From assembly GCA_002368805.1 (NCBI GenBank), contig DFFH01000161.1:1519-11040 (forward strand): a stretch of 9,522 bases of DNA, given 5' to 3'. The stretch's first letter is position 1, and each line of letters opens with the position of its first letter. The DNA comes from Mageeibacillus sp. UBA3781. GTDB taxonomy: Bacteria > Bacillota > Clostridia > Saccharofermentanales > Saccharofermentanaceae. Below, one piece after another: positions 1-6,359 of the stretch. Below the pieces are notes generated by a model. That model was not told where the DNA came from. It ran no database searches and saw only the letters and a list, made by a program, of their open reading frames with translations. The translations under genes were made by a program, and so were the position numbers.

Positions 1-102
1 AAGGCGCGAAGAATCAGTTCCGCGCCCGGCCATAACATCCCGGGAGGGCCGCATTCGATCGCACATGACGCAATAACATGTTCGGGTTTCTGAATGCTTC
101 AT
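1..102 (-). CDS. Start of an unidentified gene, cut by the left edge
   Basis: Thirty-four codons are visible, beginning at an ATG at 102 and staying open to base 1. The start is supported by an AGGAG Shine-Dalgarno sequence eight bases upstream and by a well-formed promoter about 100 bases further back. The visible N-terminus is hydrophilic and basic, with a small cysteine cluster (Cys9, Cys11, Cys14, pattern CYCVMC) that could bind metal or zinc, though that is only a guess from spacing. No signal peptide or membrane segment is visible. The family cannot be recognised from so little sequence. The alternative reading frame from the ATG near base 80 hits a stop after about 21 codons, which favours this frame. 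The seven-copy repeat array upstream may control this gene. Confidence 0.5.
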   Translation of the reverse strand, partial: MKHSETRTCYCVMCDRMRPSRDVMAGRGTDSSRL

Positions 103-200
103 CTTCGCTTCTCCTCTCTTACGTTCTTTTTTTCCGGAAACACCGGCCGTGTCAACTGTGGTTCTTATTTATTCACCGGCTGTCCCGCTCGAATGAGTTA

Positions 201-229
201 ACTATACTACTACTAACCTACTATGTCAA
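201..229 (-). promoter_or_regulatory. Sigma-A-type promoter for the left-edge gene
   Basis: Read on the minus strand there is TTGACA (bases 229-224), a 17-base spacer, and TATAGT (206-201). This is a perfect -35 box and a five-of-six -10 box at optimal spacing. Transcription would start near base 194, giving a leader of about 90 bases before the ATG at 102. The repeat array lies directly upstream, with its nearest copy about 35 bases from the -35 box. That placement suits upstream activator sites or a looping repressor. Confidence 0.7.
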
Positions 230-260
230 TAGGTAAATATTTTCAATCTAAATATAAAGG

Positions 261-545
261 TTTCTACCGATAGAAAGGCAAGATCTGTATTTCTATCGGT
301 ACAATCACATCGTCTTTTGCAGATAAAACGAGAGATTTTTGAGTTCTATCGGTTTGTTCTCTGTAAAGACGACCGATAAAAAAGCAGATTCGGGAAAATT
401 ATGGGAATAGTACAGCCAATATGTACGGATATAATCTAGGTATTATACTTTTTTATCGGTCATTAGCGTCCAATTCCTACCGATAGAATTACGAAAACAG
501 AATTTATTATGGGTAAAGAACTTGAAACCCAGGTGTTCCGATAAA
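261..545. repeat. Array of seven pseudo-palindromic ACCGATAG / CTATCGGT elements
   Basis: The core ACCGATAG, or its complement CTATCGGT, occurs at 266-273, 293-300, 346-353, 372-378 (one base short), 454-460 (one base short) and 479-486. A weaker copy (CCGATA) lies at 538-543. The best copy, 261-276, is a near-perfect palindrome (TTTCTA, CCGA, TAGAAA), and the other copies fit TTTCTAYCGRTAGAAA to varying degrees. The first six copies fall into three pairs, each with one core in each orientation and 18 or 19 bases between cores. This looks like multiple binding sites for a dimeric DNA-binding protein. I do not recognise the motif as that of a known regulator. Copy number and position are directly visible; the regulatory role is inferred. 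Confidence 0.65.
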
Positions 546-577
546 TACTTAAGTTACTTTCGTAGTCGTTAACAACA

Positions 578-607
578 AGGGGTTGCTCATTAAATGAGAC
601 AACCCCT
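578..607 (-). terminator. Hairpin terminator after cysS
   Basis: An inverted repeat pairs AGGGGTTG-CTCATT (578-591) with AATGAGACAACCCCT (593-607), about 14 base pairs with one bulged base and a very small loop. It lies about 60 bases past the cysS stop codon. In the minus-strand transcript the stem is followed by UGUUGUUAAC, a loose U-rich tract rather than a clean U-run, so termination strength is uncertain. It could work in either direction, but no plus-strand gene enters it. Confidence 0.65.
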
Positions 608-665
608 CAACGTTTCCTATTTTCGATTTGGTCATAGAAATGCTGCCAGTCGACAAGTAAATGCA

Positions 666-2081
666 TCAGACCAGATGCCACTCTACTCCCTCTCTTGTAT
701 CCTTGATCTCGATGCCCTTTGCCTTCAGTTCATCACGGATAGCATCTGCTGTTGCAAAATCTTTCGCCTTCTTCGCTTCTGCGCGGCGGGCGATCGCATC
801 ATTGACATATGCCTCGAGTTCAGAATCAACTGCAGCACCTTCTCCCAGTGCTTTTGCATGACCGATCAGATCCAGGGACAGCACTCTATCAAAGCTCTCT
901 ACCAGCGCGAGCTTGGTCGCGTCATTCACATCCGCCTTCAGTGCATCATAGAGAATGGTGACCGCCATGGATGTATTGAGGTCATTGGATACTGCTTCGC
1001 AGAATTTGGTCTCAAACTCTTTCTTCGCTGCTTCATCTACCGCGCCGTCCGCTCTCAGCTCAGAAACACGCTTCACGAGCTTGTTATATGCTGAAACTGC
1101 GTTATCGAAAGTGTCATATGAGAACACCAGCGGCTTTCTGTAGTGAGACTGTAAGCAGAAGAATCTATATGCCAGCGGGTCATAGCCCTTTCCCTGAAGA
1201 ACGGATACAGTAAGGATCGCGCCCTTAGACTTCGACATCTTACCGGACTGGTCATTCAGGTGATTGCTGTGGAACCAGTAATTGCACCACTTGTGACCGA
1301 GGTATGCTTCGGACTGGGCGATCTCATTGGTGTGATGCGGGAAGATATTGTCTACACCGCCGCAGTGAATATCCATATACTCACCAAGATGCTTCATGGA
1401 AATGCATGAGCACTCGATATGCCAGCCCGGATATCCGACGCCCCACGGGCTCTCCCACTTGAGCGCCTGGTCTTCGAACTTCGACTTGGTAAACCACAGA
1501 ACGAAGTCCGTCTTATTTTTCTTGTTTACATCCTCTTCGACATCATCGCGGACGCCGATCTCGAGATCGTCTTTCTCGACAGCGGAGGAGAACACATAGT
1601 AGTCCTTCAGTTTTCCGGTATCGAAGTACACATTGCCGCCGGCTACGTAAGCATAGCCTTTGTCAAGAAGTGTCTGAACCATGTGGATGAACTCGGGAAT
1701 GCAGTTCGTCGCAGGCTCGATCACGTCCGGACGCTTATTCCCGACCGCATCAAAATCCTTAAAAAACGCATCCGTATAGAATTTCGCGATCTCCATGACG
1801 GTCTTATGCTCACGCTTGGCGCCTTCGACCATCTTATCCTCGCCGGTATCCGCATCCGAAGAAAGATGACCGACATCCGTGATGTTCATGACACGCTTTA
1901 CATCATAGCCTGCATACTCCAGGGACTTGATAAGCGCATCCTGCATGATATAGGTACGGATATTTCCGATGTGAGCGAAGTGGTAAACCGTAGGACCACA
2001 GGTGTACATGGCGACCTTCCCCTCTTCATTGGGCTTAAAATCCTCAACAGTTCTGCTCAACGTATTATAAAATCTAAACAT
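666..2081 (-). CDS. cysS: Cysteinyl-tRNA synthetase
   Basis: This cytoplasmic class I aminoacyl-tRNA synthetase attaches cysteine to tRNA-Cys using ATP. The class signatures are present: HIGN at residues 37-40 (the HIGH motif) and KMSKS at 281-285. The zinc site that selects cysteine is complete: Cys28 in TCGPTVY, Cys224, His249 and Glu253, with the same internal spacing as the E. coli enzyme. The length is 471 residues, close to the usual 460-480. I chose the ATG at 2081 because the protein then begins MFRFYNTL as the family does and GGAAG lies about seven bases upstream; the in-frame ATG at 2102 has no ribosome binding site. The gene is last in the GNAT-tautomerase-HD group but may also have its own promoter just upstream. 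Confidence 0.97.
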   Translation of the reverse strand: MFRFYNTLSRTVEDFKPNEEGKVAMYTCGPTVYHFAHIGNIRTYIMQDALIKSLEYAGYDVKRVMNITDVGHLSSDADTGEDKMVEGAKREHKTVMEIAKFYTDAFFKDFDAVGNKRPDVIEPATNCIPEFIHMVQTLLDKGYAYVAGGNVYFDTGKLKDYYVFSSAVEKDDLEIGVRDDVEEDVNKKNKTDFVLWFTKSKFEDQALKWESPWGVGYPGWHIECSCISMKHLGEYMDIHCGGVDNIFPHHTNEIAQSEAYLGHKWCNYWFHSNHLNDQSGKMSKSKGAILTVSVLQGKGYDPLAYRFFCLQSHYRKPLVFSYDTFDNAVSAYNKLVKRVSELRADGAVDEAAKKEFETKFCEAVSNDLNTSMAVTILYDALKADVNDATKLALVESFDRVLSLDLIGHAKALGEGAAVDSELEAYVNDAIARRAEAKKAKDFATADAIRDELKAKGIEIKDTREGVEWHLV

Positions 2082-2115
2082 GGCTATCTTCCGGCCTCTC
2101 ATTTTATTTCGACTA

Positions 2116-2124
2116 ATAATATCA
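2116..2124 (-). promoter_or_regulatory. Possible extended -10 promoter for cysS
   Basis: On the minus strand the 73-base gap between the HD gene and cysS contains TGATATTAT, a TG-extended -10 box, about 35 bases before the cysS start. The -35 region is poor. Directly upstream the sequence reads TTATCGG, so the core of the left-end repeat (ACCGATA on the plus strand, 2124-2130) overlaps the extended -10. The promoter is plausible from the box and from the AT-rich character of the gap, but is not proven. Confidence 0.35.
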
Positions 2125-2154
2125 CCGATAAGTCATTTAGAAAAGATTTTTTTA

Positions 2155-2748
2155 TTATAATGCTGCCATTTCCTGCCGGATCAGATCCTCGGTATCTGCC
2201 ATCGCCTGAAGCGTCTGCTCGAGGAGCTCATCCAGTTCCCATCCGAGCTGGGAAGCACCCCGTTCGATCACTTCGCGGGAGCATCCTGCGGCAAATCCCT
2301 TGCTCTTATATTTCTTTTTCAGGGATTTCAGCTCCATATCCTTTGTGCTCTTAGAGGGACGCATCAGTGCGGCCGCCCAGATCAGTCCGGTCAGTTCATC
2401 CGCCGCGAAAAGCACTTTTTCCATTTCATGTACCGGCTCGACGTCGATCGTAACGCCGTTTCCTACCGTGATGCCATATCCGTGGGAACATACGGCATGG
2501 ATAATGTCATCGCTGACTCCGTTTTCTTTCAGAAGTTCCGGAGCCTTCAGGCAGTGCTCCTCCGGATAAAGCTCGAAGTCCACATCGTGAAGAAGTCCCA
2601 CGATCCCCCAGTATTCTTCTTCATCCGCATATCCGAGTTTTCCGGCATACCATTTCATAACGGCTTCCACCGTGAAGGCATGCTGGATATGGAACGGATC
2701 CTGATTATACTTTCTCAGGATAGTTAAAGCTTCGTCTCTTGTAACCAT
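2155..2748 (-). CDS. HD-domain hydrolase of the COG2316 type
   Basis: This is a 197-residue cytoplasmic protein of the HD phosphohydrolase superfamily. The metal-binding pattern is visible: His23 in QHAFTVEAVM, His54-Asp55 in LLHDVD, His89 in CSHGYG, and Asp117 in AADELTGLI. The blocks VEAVM, GLLHD, DELTGLIWAAALMRPSKS and the Lys-rich KSLKKKYKSKGFAAG are typical of the COG2316 'predicted HD hydrolase' family, which has no established substrate. The start at 2748 is supported by AGGA seven bases upstream, overlapping the stop codon of the tautomerase gene (TGAGGA). A longer in-frame start at 2820 would overlap that gene and has no such support. The ten-base gap to the tautomerase indicates co-transcription. 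Confidence 0.85.
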   Translation of the reverse strand: MVTRDEALTILRKYNQDPFHIQHAFTVEAVMKWYAGKLGYADEEEYWGIVGLLHDVDFELYPEEHCLKAPELLKENGVSDDIIHAVCSHGYGITVGNGVTIDVEPVHEMEKVLFAADELTGLIWAAALMRPSKSTKDMELKSLKKKYKSKGFAAGCSREVIERGASQLGWELDELLEQTLQAMADTEDLIRQEMAAL

Positions 2749-2758
2749 AGTTATATCC

Positions 2759-2986
2759 TCAGCAGGTGTATCCGGGCTTGACGTACAGTGCTTTTTCATC
2801 GGCAAAGATCTGGCCCTCAAATACCTGTTCCTTCCAGTTTTCTTTCTCTACTTCCTTGATCGCGACCGATACGGAAGAGAGGTTGCATCCGAGAAGTTCC
2901 GCGACATCTGCGGCAACCTTATCGGCACACTTCTGCTTCACTTCTTCTGTTCTTCCCGGATAACATTTGATTTCTACATGTGGCAT
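2759..2986 (-). CDS. 4-oxalocrotonate tautomerase family protein
   Basis: This small 75-residue protein starts Met-Pro, so removal of Met exposes the N-terminal proline that serves as catalytic base in this family. Next come a beta strand (HVEIKCYPGR) and the helix EEVKQKCADKVAADVAELLG, then the second strand SSVSVAIKEV, matching the family beta-alpha-beta layout. Arg12 (Arg11 after Met removal) matches the substrate-binding arginine of 4-OT. The protein is longer than the classical 62-residue enzyme and ends in a Cys. It probably forms a small homo-oligomer; the true substrate is unknown. AGGAGG stands eight bases before the ATG, just beyond the stop of the GNAT gene, so the two genes are almost certainly co-transcribed. 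Confidence 0.88.
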   Translation of the reverse strand: MPHVEIKCYPGRTEEVKQKCADKVAADVAELLGCNLSSVSVAIKEVEKENWKEQVFEGQIFADEKALYVKPGYTC

Positions 2987-3000
2987 TTTCGGTTCCTCCT

Positions 3001-3435
3001 TTAATCTGTAAAAAAGCCTTCCTGTTCATAATGTTTTTCTTCAGGAAATCTCGCATATGAAGTACTCATTCTGCGGAATCCCCAGTGCTCATAGAGCCCT
3101 ATATGTTTCGGGTGCGTATAAAGGATCACGTTGCACCCCGAAAGCCGCTTCAGGATCTCGTCGACGATGCGTTTTCCGATCCCTTTCCCGCGGTATTCAT
3201 CTTTCACCGCGATATTATAGATCGCGCCCTGGGATATCCCGTCCGAGATCGCTCTTCCGACACCGATCAGTTCATCTTTTTTCTTTACGAAGATCGTCAC
3301 ATAACTATTCCGGAACACCTGCCTTTGCGTGTCACTATCAAGGTCACTTAGGCCATAGTATTTCAGAAGTCCGCTGACTTCCCCAAAGTCGATATCTTCG
3401 CACGAATCGATGATCTCGTATGTACTGCTGTTCAT
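3001..3435 (-). CDS. GNAT family N-acetyltransferase
   Basis: This 144-residue protein has the GNAT fold, which transfers an acetyl group from acetyl-CoA to an amine. The acetyl-CoA pyrophosphate-binding loop is visible as RGKGIG at residues 82-87, preceded by the strand AIYNIAVKDEY and followed by the helix KRIVDEIL. The C-terminal LYEHWGFRRM (114-123) matches the usual 'Y...GF' motif B. The acceptor substrate cannot be told from sequence. The start at 3435 has GGAG about ten bases upstream. It is the first gene of the group leading to cysS and is separated from the nitrogenase-like operon by 93 bases with two hairpins. No clear separate promoter is visible in that gap, so read-through from the upstream operon is possible. 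Confidence 0.88.
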   Translation of the reverse strand: MNSSTYEIIDSCEDIDFGEVSGLLKYYGLSDLDSDTQRQVFRNSYVTIFVKKKDELIGVGRAISDGISQGAIYNIAVKDEYRGKGIGKRIVDEILKRLSGCNVILYTHPKHIGLYEHWGFRRMSTSYARFPEEKHYEQEGFFTD

Positions 3436-3459
3436 TATTCTACTGCTCCGTTTTTGATA

Positions 3460-3494
3460 GAGGAAGAGACTGCTAATATAGCAGCCTCCTCCCC
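3460..3494 (-). terminator. Long hairpin between the nitrogenase-like operon and the GNAT gene
   Basis: In the minus-strand RNA a stem of about 16 pairs forms between the two halves of 3460-3494 with a three-base loop (3476-3478). It uses three G.U wobbles that would be A.C mismatches in plus-strand RNA, so the structure is built for minus-strand transcription. The sequence after the stem is UAUCAAAAACGG, with no U-run. It is therefore a boundary, processing or stability hairpin, or a weak or factor-dependent terminator, rather than a textbook one. Confidence 0.5.
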
Positions 3495-3510
3495 ATAAGT
3501 GAGATTAAAC

Positions 3511-3530
3511 GACGGATGGATCGTTCCGTC
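3511..3530 (-). other. Short hairpin overlapping the stop codon of K-type subunit 2
   Basis: GACGGA (3511-3516) and TCCGTC (3525-3530) are perfect inverted arms with an eight-base loop, and they overlap the TGA stop codon. In the transcript the stem is followed by GUUUAAUCUC, which is only mildly U-rich. Together with the larger hairpin at 3460-3494 it forms a tandem structure at the 3' end of the operon. Confidence 0.4.
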
Positions 3531-4818
3531 AGTTGTTGTCGTAGATGTCTTCCGTAAACGTCAGACTGCCACGATAACCGGCATAAGTTCGGTTGAAGAT
3601 CAGCCGCTCGCTCATCGGGAAAGAACCCAGGATGAACTGGATGTCCTTCTCGAGCGCGATCTCCCTGTCATTACTGGAACCGACAAGGAGCGTGATCTCC
3701 TGCTCTTCCTCCCGGATCGCCTGATTGATCTCATACTGATCCGTCAGGAAAAGCACTTTCGGCGGGCGGGCATACTCAAGGTCCGTGATCTCCTTAACGA
3801 TCGCTTCCTTGTCTTCCGGTCGGAAAACAGGTTCGGACACGATGACCAGCACCGGCGTAAAACTATAATCATTGGCAAGGTATCTTGTGAATCCTACAGC
3901 ATTATTCGCATCCGCGACAACCGCGAAGCGCTTCCAGCTCAGGACACCGATGGCCTGACCGAGGTAGTTGTAAACATATTTTTCTTCGTCTGCGATGACC
4001 TTCTCCACCAGATCCTTATCAAGGTTCAGGGCTTCGCCCACCGCACGGACGAACTTCGTCGTATCGGTCGCGCCGACGAAGAGTCCGGGGATACGGAGGC
4101 TTGGCACGCCGAACTTGGATTCGTACTTGGCTGCGGGGCCCTTGAAGATCCACGGATTGACGATGATGTTCAGTGCCGCCGAAGACGACTTCTTTACATC
4201 CTCGATGCCCTGTCCTTTGGTAAAGAACGTATTTACCTTAAGACCCAGACGCGAAAGGATGCGGTCGATCTCTTCGAGCGTTCCGCTCCAGAACGGATCG
4301 TGATAAGGGATGATGCCGAAGATATTGACGAGTTTATCGTCCTTCGGGACATCGCTTTCGATGACTTTATCGAGAAAAGTATTCCATACGGTCTCATATC
4401 CGAGATTGCTGTCTCCGGTAAAGCCCGGTGTCTCGATCGGATAGACCGGGATGCCTTTTTCAAGGAATTCGTTCGTCACACTGGCGATATCGTCGCCGAT
4501 GATTCCGGCCGTGCAGCCTGTCAGAACGAAGTAAGCATCTGCGTCGATGATATCGACTGCGCCCTGGATCGTCGTTCTAAGTTTATTTACGCCGCCGAAG
4601 ACGACTTCCTTCTCGAGCATGTTACTGGAAGGGATCGAAACCGAGCTGACGAAGCACGAAGACTTGTGTCCGGACTGTCCCTGCTCGGATGCAGAAGACT
4701 GCATGCAGCAGCCGGGGCCGCTATGGAAGATCGGGCAGACACGGTCGAGTGCACCTAAGACCGAATTGATACCGGCAAGAGCGCAGCCGCCCTTCGGGTT
4801 TTCCATGATCTCTGACAT
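3529..4818 (-). CDS. Nitrogenase-like component 1, K-type subunit 2
   Basis: This 429-residue protein belongs to the Oxidored_nitro family (NifD/K/E/N and relatives) and resembles the beta subunit NifK. All three interface cluster cysteines are present: Cys12 in GGCALAG, Cys37 in HSGPGCC, and Cys102 in LTGCTAGIIGDD, matching NifK Cys70, Cys95 and Cys153. NifN keeps only one of these. Other family landmarks are EKEVVFGGVNKL, PGLFVGATDTTKFVRAVG and the C-terminal YAGYRGSLTFTEDIY. It lacks the long N-terminal extension of true NifK. The start at 4818 is set by GGGGGAG seven bases upstream (4832-4826); a longer in-frame extension to 5061 overlaps the preceding gene and can be discarded. Only one base separates it from the D/E-type gene before it (TGA-C-ATG), so the two should be translationally coupled and form one complex. 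The substrate is unknown. Confidence 0.9.
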   Translation of the reverse strand: MSEIMENPKGGCALAGINSVLGALDRVCPIFHSGPGCCMQSSASEQGQSGHKSSCFVSSVSIPSSNMLEKEVVFGGVNKLRTTIQGAVDIIDADAYFVLTGCTAGIIGDDIASVTNEFLEKGIPVYPIETPGFTGDSNLGYETVWNTFLDKVIESDVPKDDKLVNIFGIIPYHDPFWSGTLEEIDRILSRLGLKVNTFFTKGQGIEDVKKSSSAALNIIVNPWIFKGPAAKYESKFGVPSLRIPGLFVGATDTTKFVRAVGEALNLDKDLVEKVIADEEKYVYNYLGQAIGVLSWKRFAVVADANNAVGFTRYLANDYSFTPVLVIVSEPVFRPEDKEAIVKEITDLEYARPPKVLFLTDQYEINQAIREEEQEITLLVGSSNDREIALEKDIQFILGSFPMSERLIFNRTYAGYRGSLTFTEDIYDNN

Positions 4819-4819
4819 G

Positions 4820-6277
4820 TCAGTTCTCCCCCTCTCTGATGATGTATTTAAAGGCATCTTCCGAATACCAGGACTCCTTATACGGGAGCTTGACATGCTC
4901 GGAGATCTTCTTGTTAAAGCCCGGATTTTCGAGCTGGTCGGCGATCTTGTTACCGAGGAACAAAAGTCCGTCATATCCCATTGTCGGACGCTTGCCGTCG
5001 AGTACGTGTGTCGTCGGAACGCCGAGTCTTGCGGCCCATTCCGGTACTCCGATAAAAGCATCCGGCTTGAGTTTCTTGACGAGGTTGACCTGCTCGAACG
5101 GCTGCATGTTTGCGATATCCACGACGAACTCTTTGTGGATGCCGTTTAAGTATTCGATATCGACCTGGGCATCGTCATCGTAGGTCGGTGTTTCGAGTCC
5201 CACGAGTTCCATGCCGAAGTCATCGATCAAGGCCGCCGCAGCAAAAGATCGTCCCGTTCCGCCGCAGATGAATACTCTCTTTCCCTGGAGACGGTCGCGG
5301 AGTTTCTTGACGAGAGGCTCGATCCTCTCATGTTCTCTTTTGATGATCTCTTCGACTTCCTTTTCTTTTCCGACGACCTTCGCGATACCTCTGTACCACT
5401 TATCGGTATTACGGATACCGATCGGCATAACGGTGTGCGAATACGGGATATCGTATTCTTCGTACAGGGTCTTCATGAACTCATCGGCAAAGACCTTACA
5501 GATCGAGGTGGAAGCCTCAGCTGCCGGGATCTTCCTGATCTTTTCGAGTGAGCTGTAGAAAGGAATATAGTTGACTTTCGCACCGAGGAGCTGGAGCATT
5601 CTCTCCATCTCTTTCTGGTCGGCATAGCTGACCGTCGTCGGCGCGAAAAGATTGATCAGGCCGGATTCCTTCTCAACTTTCTGATGTTTCAGTATATACT
5701 TGTTGATCGAGATGAATGCCGCATCAAAACCGGATGCACAGATCTTCGACTTAAAGCCTTCGCAGTGGATCGGGATGATCAAGGGATCCGGATATTCGTT
5801 CTGAAGATCCGAGCAGATCGCATCGATATCATCACCGATGATGCCGGAAGCGCATGAAGCAAATACGAAGATCAGCTTCGGAGAATATCTTTCAACGGCC
5901 TTTTGTACCGATTCACGTAATTTTTTCTCACCACCGAAAACAACACTCTTCTGATCGAGATTCGTCACGATCAGGCGCGGGTTCTTGACATTTCTGATCC
6001 CTCTATGGATCTGTCCGACACGGTACATATCGATCGCCATGATCGCGCATCCCACACAGCCTTGCGGAGAATGGGAAATAAAGACAGCATCCTCCAGAGA
6101 CATCAGCGCTGCGAGGCTGTTGATCTGCTGACACTGAAGGCCCTGCGCGAAACTTCTGTCTGCTCTTTTCAGGCAGCCCTTCTTAAAGCTCTCGCTGACT
6201 TCCTGTCCGGTCGTGCCAAGGTCATTGACTCTGCCCGGTTTACTTTCCCTTACGCCGGAATATGTCACTTTTGCCAT
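4820..6277 (-). CDS. Nitrogenase-like component 1, D/E-type subunit 2
   Basis: This 485-residue Oxidored_nitro protein resembles NifD/NifE. The interface cluster cysteines are Cys49 (GLQCQQ), Cys74 (HSPQGC) and Cys142 (ASCASGIIGDD). Cys260, eleven residues before YEEYDIP, lines up without gaps with NifD Cys275, the cysteine ligand of the active-site cofactor. The NifD cofactor ligand His442 is replaced by Met433 in PTMGYDG. In the HCEGFKS block, Cys180 stands where NifD has Gln191 and Phe184 where it has His195. It may hold an iron-sulfur cofactor, but not with the nitrogenase ligand set. The C-terminus resembles NifE, which also lacks the histidine. The gene follows the NifX-like gene after 82 bases with two hairpins, and is coupled to K-type subunit 2. 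Confidence 0.9.
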   Translation of the reverse strand: MAKVTYSGVRESKPGRVNDLGTTGQEVSESFKKGCLKRADRSFAQGLQCQQINSLAALMSLEDAVFISHSPQGCVGCAIMAIDMYRVGQIHRGIRNVKNPRLIVTNLDQKSVVFGGEKKLRESVQKAVERYSPKLIFVFASCASGIIGDDIDAICSDLQNEYPDPLIIPIHCEGFKSKICASGFDAAFISINKYILKHQKVEKESGLINLFAPTTVSYADQKEMERMLQLLGAKVNYIPFYSSLEKIRKIPAAEASTSICKVFADEFMKTLYEEYDIPYSHTVMPIGIRNTDKWYRGIAKVVGKEKEVEEIIKREHERIEPLVKKLRDRLQGKRVFICGGTGRSFAAAALIDDFGMELVGLETPTYDDDAQVDIEYLNGIHKEFVVDIANMQPFEQVNLVKKLKPDAFIGVPEWAARLGVPTTHVLDGKRPTMGYDGLLFLGNKIADQLENPGFNKKISEHVKLPYKESWYSEDAFKYIIREGEN

Positions 6278-6295
6278 AAGAACCTGTTCCTTTCC

Positions 6296-6343
6296 ATCCG
6301 TTTCTACGGATCATTTCTTTGTTCCGATCCGCTTTTCCGGATC
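6296..6343 (-). other. Two tandem hairpins before D/E-type subunit 2
   Basis: In the 82-base gap after the NifX-like gene, GATCCG (6326-6331) pairs with CGGATC (6338-6343), and ATCCG (6296-6300) pairs with CGGAT (6307-6311). Each loop is six bases. The arms of the two hairpins are nearly identical, so they can also pair with each other in alternative folds. Neither is followed by a U-run in the minus-strand RNA, so they are unlikely to be simple terminators. The second lies next to the ribosome binding region of the following gene and might modulate its translation or protect mRNA after cleavage. Confidence 0.45.
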
Positions 6344-6359
6344 ACTTTTTCTTATCGTC

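Larger units (their letters stand above)
103..577. other. AT-rich intergenic region: leader, promoter and repeat array
   Basis: I see no gene in this stretch of about 475 bases. In minus-strand order it holds the repeat array (about 545-261), the promoter (229-201) and an untranslated leader (about 194-103). The leader contains a small CCGG-AAACA-CCGG stem-loop around 135-147 and ends in the AGGAG ribosome binding site. The DNA is clearly more AT-rich than the coding sequence to the right. I found no convincing plus-strand promoter and gene pair. Confidence 0.6.

Noticed and set aside
3..26. Inverted repeat GGCGCG / CGCGCC near the left edge as a terminator
   Set aside because: It lies within the start of the left-edge reading frame and has no U-run in either direction.
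261..545. A CRISPR array or replication origin iterons
   Set aside because: The repeats are only 8 to 16 bases long, alternate in orientation and have irregular spacing between pairs; there are no uniform spacers, DnaA boxes or a replication gene beside them.
594..1094. A 166-codon plus-strand frame opposite the end of cysS
   Set aside because: It starts inside the hairpin terminator and is antisense to conserved cysS sequence; there is no ribosome binding site.
1419..2354. A 311-codon open frame on the plus strand across cysS and the HD gene
   Set aside because: It runs antisense through two well-supported genes and the gap between them and shows no family motif.
2749..2820. A longer N-terminus for the HD protein beginning at 2820
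   Set aside because: It would overlap the tautomerase gene by about 60 bases, has no ribosome binding site, and the extra residues do not resemble the family; the ATG at 2748 has a well-placed AGGA.
3499..4758. A 419-codon open frame on the plus strand opposite K-type subunit 2
   Set aside because: It is antisense to a clear family member, its product is dominated by Asp, Arg and Ile as expected from reading codon-biased DNA backwards, and it has no ribosome binding site or recognisable domain.
4819..5061. An extended N-terminus for K-type subunit 2
   Set aside because: The added Ser/Arg-rich residues are an out-of-frame reading of the preceding gene; the ATG at 4818 has a strong ribosome binding site and gives the normal family start.
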